This document shows, one piece after another, positions 4,846 through 9,731 of a DNA stretch of 9,731 bases. Position 1 is the first letter of the stretch. Every line of letters begins with the position of its first letter. The translations under genes and the position numbers were made by a program. Location of the stretch: contig CAYOEZ010000185.1 in assembly GCA_964402955.1 (NCBI GenBank), positions 1-9,731 of the forward strand, written 5' to 3'. The DNA comes from CAYOEZ01 sp964402955 (GTDB lineage Bacteria > Chloroflexota > DTOL01 > DAOUCN01). The notes under the pieces were generated by a model that did not search any database, was not told the DNA's origin, and was given only the letters and a program-made list of their open reading frames with translations.

Positions 4846-7443
4846 TCACAGAGTTATAGCAAAGACAATAGGTGCAGTTTTCGCCAGCGTGATCCCGGTT
4901 GCGCTGTCGAGCAGGTGTACGGTTACCTCGTTCACCTGCGGTGTTTCGCTAATCATCAGGGTCACAGTGTTCTTGCTGATGCTTTGGGAATTGTCGGGGT
5001 CGGTCTGTAGCGCAACATCCCTCGTCGCTTCCTGGAAGCCATAGCTTGCGGAAACGGGCACAGAGATGGGCTTGTCGCCGGATCGTACCTCAACCCGGAC
5101 TGTGGGCGGCTTGAGCGGCAGGAGCTCGCCTGACTGGCCTGCCACAGTCACGGACACAAAACGCGTTGTGATCTTGGCGCTGCCGCAAGTGAGCTGCCAG
5201 TGAATCTGCCCTGAGAGGCCTGCCGGTTGGCCACCCTTCTGCCGGATCGTGAGAACTGGAATCACCAGTTCCTGTAGTGATAGACCCCCATGGTAGTACT
5301 CCGTGCCGCCTCCGGGCGATTTGAGACAGGAGAGGTTCCACGGCGTCGCAATCTCCAGTTCACCGCCAATGCCAAAAGCAGAGAGTGGCCTGCGCAGCAA
5401 TGCGTCAGACGTGCTTCCGCCCTGCCCAACCCAGGCGCGACGCTTCAACATGGCGGTCTTGCCGCCCGGAGCATCGATCCCTTCGCCGGCAGTGAGACTC
5501 TCTCCAAACAAGTAGCCGTGGTCAGCGCTGATCACAACCGTCTGCACGCCGAGGTTGAAGAGCGTCTTGACGCCACGGCGGATCTGGCTGAAGACATCGT
5601 CCAGCATGCGCCGAGCGAGCGCCGGGTTGGTCTCGCACAAGGTATCTATCTCATCGGTCTCCGTTGCAACAATCAACCGGGCATCCTGTAGCCTCTGGCG
5701 CAGGTGAGCGTCTGTCAATGGGGCTAGTTCTTCGAGACGGCACGTGGTCATGTCTTTGACCACGTTCTTGAAGTATGCCAGCCGGTCGTCACGTGACTTC
5801 AATGTCTTGCCGCCCATGACAACTGCGAGCTTGTTTCCCTCGACAGAAACAACCGCCATACCCGATTCTGCGCCAGGAAGAAGCGCGGCCATGCCGATCT
5901 CCGTCACCGTGGGCGGAGCTGCGAGAGCTGGAACGAGCTCGGAAGTCCACTTGTCGTCCATAGCCGAAAGCAGGTCACGCGCCATCTCGAAGCGCAGTGC
6001 GTCCACGAGGAGGAAGGCTGCACGGCCCGAGGCGGTTACTGGAGCAACAGCAGCCTTATAGACATCACTCTGCGCAAGCACTCCCGCAACCTCAAAGTGG
6101 TCGTGAGCATAGGCCTCAGTGAACGACTGGGCCAGGGAATCAGCGACGGACGTGTAACGCTGGCGGGCTTTGGTGACCAACTGCAGTAGGGAGCCGTGCT
6201 GCTCGTGGACGAGGTCGAAGCGCCGGAAATCACGCTCCATGCGCCGCTGTGCGCTGTCGAGTTCACACCAGGGATGGTCTGCGCCTGCGTAGCTGCGCAC
6301 GAGCGTGGCGGCTGACCACGCCTTGCCCTTCAGCTCACGCTCAACCCGGTTGGCTTCCATGAGCACACGACCGGCATCGGCGATGACCTCCCAACGCGTT
6401 TTGACTTCCGGTTTCTGCGCCGACCAGAAACCGTCATGCCGCCTGTCGGCCTGTTCCACAAGCTGCGCCGACACTTTCGCGGCGAGTGCCGTCTCAACAA
6501 GCGTCTGCAGCCTCATCTCGATGGCCAGGAACGTCTCACTGCGGGCGAGAGCATCCAGATTGAGATTGAGCGATGCCGCGCCGATCTCAGCCTGCACCTG
6601 CTTGGCCCATCTGACGTAGCTCTCGCTCAGGTCACGGCGGTTGCGCCACTCCTGCCCCAGCTTTGCTGCGGCCTGGCGGGCGGCTGCGCTGGAGGCAAGA
6701 GGCATCGTGCGCAGCGACTCTGGCAGCTTGTCGCCAAGCGCCTCGCAGAAGTCGGTCACGATGATCTGGCGCGCCAGGAGAGAGCGCACTCCTGCCAGGC
6801 CCGCGCCGGTCGGGAACTGAGAGCCCAGCGTGTTCATGAGCAGGCTGGCCAGACTGCCAACGGCGTCTTTCGCTGCAATGCGGGCGTCAACGTCCGGATC
6901 GGTGACGAAGCGCAGCGCAATCTCGCCGGCGTTGCCTGTGCCAAAAACCACCTTCAGCACGCCGGTCTGTGTCTCCTTGCCTTGTTCAGCCTCGTGGTTG
7001 AGTTCGGCCAGTGACCACTTGCCCGCGGTTACCTCGGAGAGAAGATGATCAAGGCGAGCGGGCGGCAGGATGGGTTCCAGCGCCAAGCGCGCCACAACGG
7101 CCAGAGCGGTGTTGCGTTCCGGCGGCTGCTGGCCCGGCTGCATGACCGCGCCCGAGACCTCGAACTCGATCAGCGCGTGGTGCGTCGCCACTTGCGCCAG
7201 CGGAACGTAGAGGACCAGGCGTGGTTGATCATCGCCAGACCACAGGGACTCGAGCTGGTGGCGCAGCCAGACGAAGCCGCGCTCCGGCTCATAGCGGAAA
7301 AAGGCTGCGCCTGCCAGCGCCTCGGCTGTCAATGACTCAGCCAGGCCGAGGTATACCTTTTCCGGATCGAACCAGATGACCGTCTGGTGGCTATCAACCT
7401 GCTTGCGCAAGAGACTCACAAGTGCATCGGTGACAACAGCCAT
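4846..7443 (-). CDS. pglZ: BREX phosphatase-fold protein PglZ
   Basis: PglZ is the signature BREX protein, a member of the alkaline phosphatase superfamily that is essential for defence; its true substrate is not settled. At 865 residues it has the length of type 1 PglZ. The N-terminal half is mostly helical (WFDPEKVYLG near 24-33 begins a family-typical segment). The phosphatase core begins FLLVDALRFEMARDLL (477-492), with metal-ligand Asp481, continues with PTVTEIGMAALLPG (511-524), which carries the likely active-site threonine, ATETDEID (593-600), and VVISADHGYLFGE (636-648) with Asp641-His642, and ends YYHGGLSLQELVIPVL (716-731) with His718. All expected core motifs are present. A beta-rich domain follows to the end (about 740-865). 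The ATG has AGGGAG 4 nt upstream and lies 13 nt after the pglX stop, so translation is probably coupled. Confidence 0.93.
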   Translation of the reverse strand: MAVVTDALVSLLRKQVDSHQTVIWFDPEKVYLGLAESLTAEALAGAAFFRYEPERGFVWLRHQLESLWSGDDQPRLVLYVPLAQVATHHALIEFEVSGAVMQPGQQPPERNTALAVVARLALEPILPPARLDHLLSEVTAGKWSLAELNHEAEQGKETQTGVLKVVFGTGNAGEIALRFVTDPDVDARIAAKDAVGSLASLLMNTLGSQFPTGAGLAGVRSLLARQIIVTDFCEALGDKLPESLRTMPLASSAAARQAAAKLGQEWRNRRDLSESYVRWAKQVQAEIGAASLNLNLDALARSETFLAIEMRLQTLVETALAAKVSAQLVEQADRRHDGFWSAQKPEVKTRWEVIADAGRVLMEANRVERELKGKAWSAATLVRSYAGADHPWCELDSAQRRMERDFRRFDLVHEQHGSLLQLVTKARQRYTSVADSLAQSFTEAYAHDHFEVAGVLAQSDVYKAAVAPVTASGRAAFLLVDALRFEMARDLLSAMDDKWTSELVPALAAPPTVTEIGMAALLPGAESGMAVVSVEGNKLAVVMGGKTLKSRDDRLAYFKNVVKDMTTCRLEELAPLTDAHLRQRLQDARLIVATETDEIDTLCETNPALARRMLDDVFSQIRRGVKTLFNLGVQTVVISADHGYLFGESLTAGEGIDAPGGKTAMLKRRAWVGQGGSTSDALLRRPLSAFGIGGELEIATPWNLSCLKSPGGGTEYYHGGLSLQELVIPVLTIRQKGGQPAGLSGQIHWQLTCGSAKITTRFVSVTVAGQSGELLPLKPPTVRVEVRSGDKPISVPVSASYGFQEATRDVALQTDPDNSQSISKNTVTLMISETPQVNEVTVHLLDSATGITLAKTAPIVFAITL

Positions 7444-7456
7444 GTTTCTCCCTACT

Positions 7457-9484
7457 CTACGCGTTCACCAGCTTGCGCGCCTTCATCTGTTTTGCCATTG
7501 TGCTCCATCCGTACTCGCCCTTCATGAGCGCTTCCCATGCCAACTGCGCTTCCTTCCAGGGTGTCAACTCCCACAACGGCGCGATGCTCAGCGTCACCCC
7601 GTCGTTGAGGTCGGGCGGGATCATCTTGAGGGCGACCTCGTCCAGCTTCTTGACGAAGGCTTTCACGTCGGCGACGACCTTCTCCTGGCGCTCAACCTCT
7701 TTGTCGGCGCGGTGGCGTGCGCTACCGGTGAGCAACGACAGCGCGGCCCGCAGGTCGTCCAATTGCCCGGCCTCCAACTTGACCTTGGCGTCGCCATAGT
7801 TGCGCGCGGCAGCGAACAGATAATCCGGCTGGAGGTGGTGGCAGTAGAGCCAGATGGAATAGTTGCGCTTCGGCGACTGCAAGAGCCAGTAGATGGGGGC
7901 CTTGCGCCGGCTCTTGGAGTAGCGCTTGATGTGGAAGGCGAAGAAGCCCTGGCGGCCGTCGCGCAAGTAATCGCGCAGGCTCTTGACGCCCAGGATGGTA
8001 CACGCCTCCTGCTCGATGGGGTCGGCGCGCTCGCGCCACAGCAGGCTCAATACCTGGCGCACGCGGGAGACGATATCCGACTCGTGGGTCGGATCATCGA
8101 CGAGCATGCCGTCCCACGGTATGGCGATGGGATACTGGCTATCGGGGATCGTTGCCTTGCCGTCGTACGTGGGCGGCGGGGTGATGACATTAGGCCGGGC
8201 ACGCAGCCAGGCCTCGCTGGCGATGGAATTCTCCTGCGCCGGAAGTCCATCCGGGCCGACCAGAGCGCCGGGCGCGCAGCGCGGCAGCGGGTCGAAGGGG
8301 CCTTGCAGAGCCGGCAGAAGCGTGGGATCGAGCACCATGCGCACGTCCCAGCGGCCAAAGGCCACGCCGACACACCACATCAGTAGCTGCTGCACCTGTG
8401 TCGTCAGATCAGTGACCGATGCCGCGCTCTCTTCTTCATCTCCATCGGTATCTTCTCCAGCGTCAGCTTCTTGGAGCGCTGCCTCCCCCTGTCCCATCTC
8501 AGCCCGCACCAGCGCGCGGTCGGCTTCGCTCATACCATAGAGGTCGAAGGTGATGCGGTCAATCTCAGCCTGAATGGCGGCAAGGCGCGCCTGGCGGGCC
8601 TGCGCCTGTGCCTCGATCTCTTGCCAGGCCTGGCGCAGCGACCCATTGCGCTTGCGGACGAGCGCGGGCAGGCAGAAGACATGAGTCGTTTCGTCGGTGG
8701 TATCGCGCTGGCGCTGCAGGTCGTGCGCCTCGATGGCGAGGGATGCCAGCGTGGCGCGGGGTGCGTCAGGACTAACAGGCACGGGTGTGCGCTGGATGAC
8801 ACCGATTTCGTAGGAGCCGAAGGCCATCTGTAGCCTGACGAGTGCTTGGAAAGGGAGAGAGTTTGTCAAAGCGAGAAGAGCCGAGAGTTCGTCAATACTA
8901 TTGTCGGCAACGAAGACTGCTGGTCCTTTGTCAGCAAAGATGCAGCCAGACGGCATAGCGCGCAGATTGAGCCCCTTCTGGGTACGGCGCGGCCACGTCA
9001 CGCCGGGACGGAGAAAGTATTGGTAGTTAGACGGGTGTTCACTTGAGCGGCCAGGTCGACCATGGAAGGCATAGTACGTCTCTCGTTCCAGGTCCCAGTC
9101 AGTAACAAGATGAATGTCCGCATAATAGGGCGAGTACGCTCCACCTTTCTGGTAGGGTAGCCACTTCCGCAATTGGCTACGGTCAGACAGTGGTACTTCC
9201 CAGGCCAGGCGCACGTAGCGCTCATGATCGCCCGGGTGATCGCCCACCCTCACGGCCCGGCCTTCGGATTCGACACTCGGCAGTGTTACGAACAGGCTGT
9301 GGATAGATGATCCCACCCAATAGGCAAACGGTGACCCTGGGATCTGGGCGAAAGCGGCGGGGTCGAGGGCATAGGTCTCCTCGGGCTGGCTGCTGGCGTT
9401 GAGCGCGGCGATGCGGGCGGCGAGGGTGGGGCCCTTGTCGTCGATGGGTGTCTTGAGCAGGCGGAAGAAGACGGTGCTGGGCAT
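7457..9484 (-). CDS. pglX: PglX C-terminal (specificity) half encoded as a separate protein
   Basis: This 675-residue protein matches the region after the methyltransferase domain in BREX PglX. It starts VFFRLLK (5-11), then FAQIPGSPFAYWVG (45-58), GDHPGDHERYVRLAWEVP (81-98), KWLPYQKGGAYSPYYADIHLV (107-127), a YFLRPGVTW strand (156-164) and IFADKG (182-187), the usual target-recognition layout. A helical region (250-335) includes EIDRITFDLYGM (307-318). An acidic linker follows (340-353), then a region with FGRWD (376-380), the PIYWLLQSPKR motif (530-540) and an IAPLWELTPWK tail (634-644). No SAM-binding motif and no NPPY-type catalytic motif occur, so it cannot methylate DNA alone. I chose the ATG at 9484, with GGGAAGG 9 nt upstream, over a TTG at 9544. 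The catalytic half is expected upstream. Confidence 0.78.
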   Translation of the reverse strand: MPSTVFFRLLKTPIDDKGPTLAARIAALNASSQPEETYALDPAAFAQIPGSPFAYWVGSSIHSLFVTLPSVESEGRAVRVGDHPGDHERYVRLAWEVPLSDRSQLRKWLPYQKGGAYSPYYADIHLVTDWDLERETYYAFHGRPGRSSEHPSNYQYFLRPGVTWPRRTQKGLNLRAMPSGCIFADKGPAVFVADNSIDELSALLALTNSLPFQALVRLQMAFGSYEIGVIQRTPVPVSPDAPRATLASLAIEAHDLQRQRDTTDETTHVFCLPALVRKRNGSLRQAWQEIEAQAQARQARLAAIQAEIDRITFDLYGMSEADRALVRAEMGQGEAALQEADAGEDTDGDEEESAASVTDLTTQVQQLLMWCVGVAFGRWDVRMVLDPTLLPALQGPFDPLPRCAPGALVGPDGLPAQENSIASEAWLRARPNVITPPPTYDGKATIPDSQYPIAIPWDGMLVDDPTHESDIVSRVRQVLSLLWRERADPIEQEACTILGVKSLRDYLRDGRQGFFAFHIKRYSKSRRKAPIYWLLQSPKRNYSIWLYCHHLQPDYLFAAARNYGDAKVKLEAGQLDDLRAALSLLTGSARHRADKEVERQEKVVADVKAFVKKLDEVALKMIPPDLNDGVTLSIAPLWELTPWKEAQLAWEALMKGEYGWSTMAKQMKARKLVNA

Positions 9485-9524
9485 GGGGGGTATCCTTCCC
9501 TGCACGAAATGGCACACACACAAC

Positions 9525-9542
9525 GCCCACGCAGATGTGGGC
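9525..9542 (-). other. 6-bp perfect hairpin between the right-edge gene and the pglX half
   Basis: On the minus strand GCCCAC-ATCTGC-GTGGGC forms a perfect 6-bp stem with a 6-nt loop. It lies 16 nt after the upstream stop and 40 nt before the pglX ATG, followed by a TG-repeat rather than a T-run. It could be a processing or weak attenuation site tuning the two genes; termination is doubtful. Confidence 0.4.
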
Positions 9543-9558
9543 AAATGTTCGTCGGGAC

Positions 9559-9731
9559 CTACGAGCGAGCCCTTCGCAAGATAGAGGCGAGTCGTTCCTC
9601 TAGCTGTTGGCGTGCATGCTCACGTGCAGCCTGCCAGGCTCTTTGTACGTCCAGCGTCTGCCCGGGCGCTGGTTCCAGCCAGACGAGCATCTTTGTACCC
9701 ACGCCCTTCTCCGGCCCTCCGGCCAGCATCC
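9559..9731 (-). CDS. 3' end of an unidentified gene upstream of the pglX half (partial)
   Basis: An open frame enters from the right edge and ends at TAG (9559-9561). The last 56 visible residues include TKMLVWLEPAPGQTLDVQRA, then an Arg/Glu/Gln-rich helix suited to a coiled coil, ending SILRRARS. An ATG lies at 9727-9729, but the frame is open to the edge, so the true start is probably outside. I do not recognise the family: the tail shows no methyltransferase, BrxC or helicase motif. Position in the operon suggests a BREX component, perhaps the subunit carrying the PglX methyltransferase domain, or an accessory gene. It is in a different frame from the pglX half and 74 nt upstream of its ATG. 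Confidence 0.5.
   Translation of the reverse strand, partial: MLAGGPEKGVGTKMLVWLEPAPGQTLDVQRAWQAAREHARQQLEERLASILRRARS

Noticed and set aside
7376..8386. 336-codon plus-strand open frame opposite pglZ and the pglX half
   Set aside because: It lies antisense to two well-supported genes, has repetitive composition, and matches no recognisable domain; it is a shadow of GC-rich coding DNA.
9485..9544. TTG start adding 20 residues to the pglX half
   Set aside because: No ribosome site before the TTG, the added residues look unlike PglX, and the ATG at 9484 has GGGAAGG at good spacing.

Overview
The window holds two opposed gene blocks. GC content looks moderately high by eye, and the spacing is compact bacterial: overlapping or closely packed genes, with no gap over about 150 nt. 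No rRNA, tRNA or CRISPR is visible. The combination of an ExeA-type ATPase, a replication-initiator-like protein and a BREX island with a divided PglX would fit an environmental bacterium such as a member of Chloroflexota. That is a weak guess, because no taxonomic marker is present.

Left block, plus strand (1-2845). It opens with the C-terminal part of a membrane-anchored extracytoplasmic protein with a beta-rich, DUF4352-like domain (1-603). A short intergenic region (604-751) carries a very good sigma70-type promoter. Three tightly packed genes follow: an ExeA/TniB-like AAA+ ATPase (752-1606), a small protein with a proline-rich N-terminus and a C-terminal ribbon-helix-helix (RHH) domain (1603-2031), and a winged-helix protein resembling plasmid or ICE replication initiators (2051-2845). 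I read the trio as a maintenance or partition-plus-replication-like cassette of a mobile element. That reading is inference.

Right block, minus strand (9731-2797). This is the distal part of a BREX phage-defence operon with type 1-like order. It starts with the tail of an unidentified upstream gene (9731-9559), followed by a 675-aa protein equivalent only to the C-terminal, specificity half of PglX (9484-7457), then PglZ (7443-4846) and BrxL (4818-2797). Gaps are 13-74 nt, so the genes are probably co-transcribed from a promoter beyond the right edge. BrxA, BrxB, BrxC and the PglX methyltransferase half are not in the window. If present, they should lie to the right.

In established BREX systems, PglX methylates host DNA at a non-palindromic adenine site, and BrxL and PglZ are needed to block phage replication. 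Here the methylation half is missing from the PglX reading frame, so the system must use a separately encoded methyltransferase subunit, unless it is broken.

The blocks meet tail to tail with a 49-bp coding overlap (2797-2845), a plausible junction between a mobile-element backbone and its defence cargo. The replication-like gene is the most unusual stretch of DNA. It holds a 42-bp tandem repeat, a perfect 10-bp tandem duplication that sets the reading frame, a cluster of overlapping palindromes in an AT-rich dip, and a 16-bp perfect palindrome.
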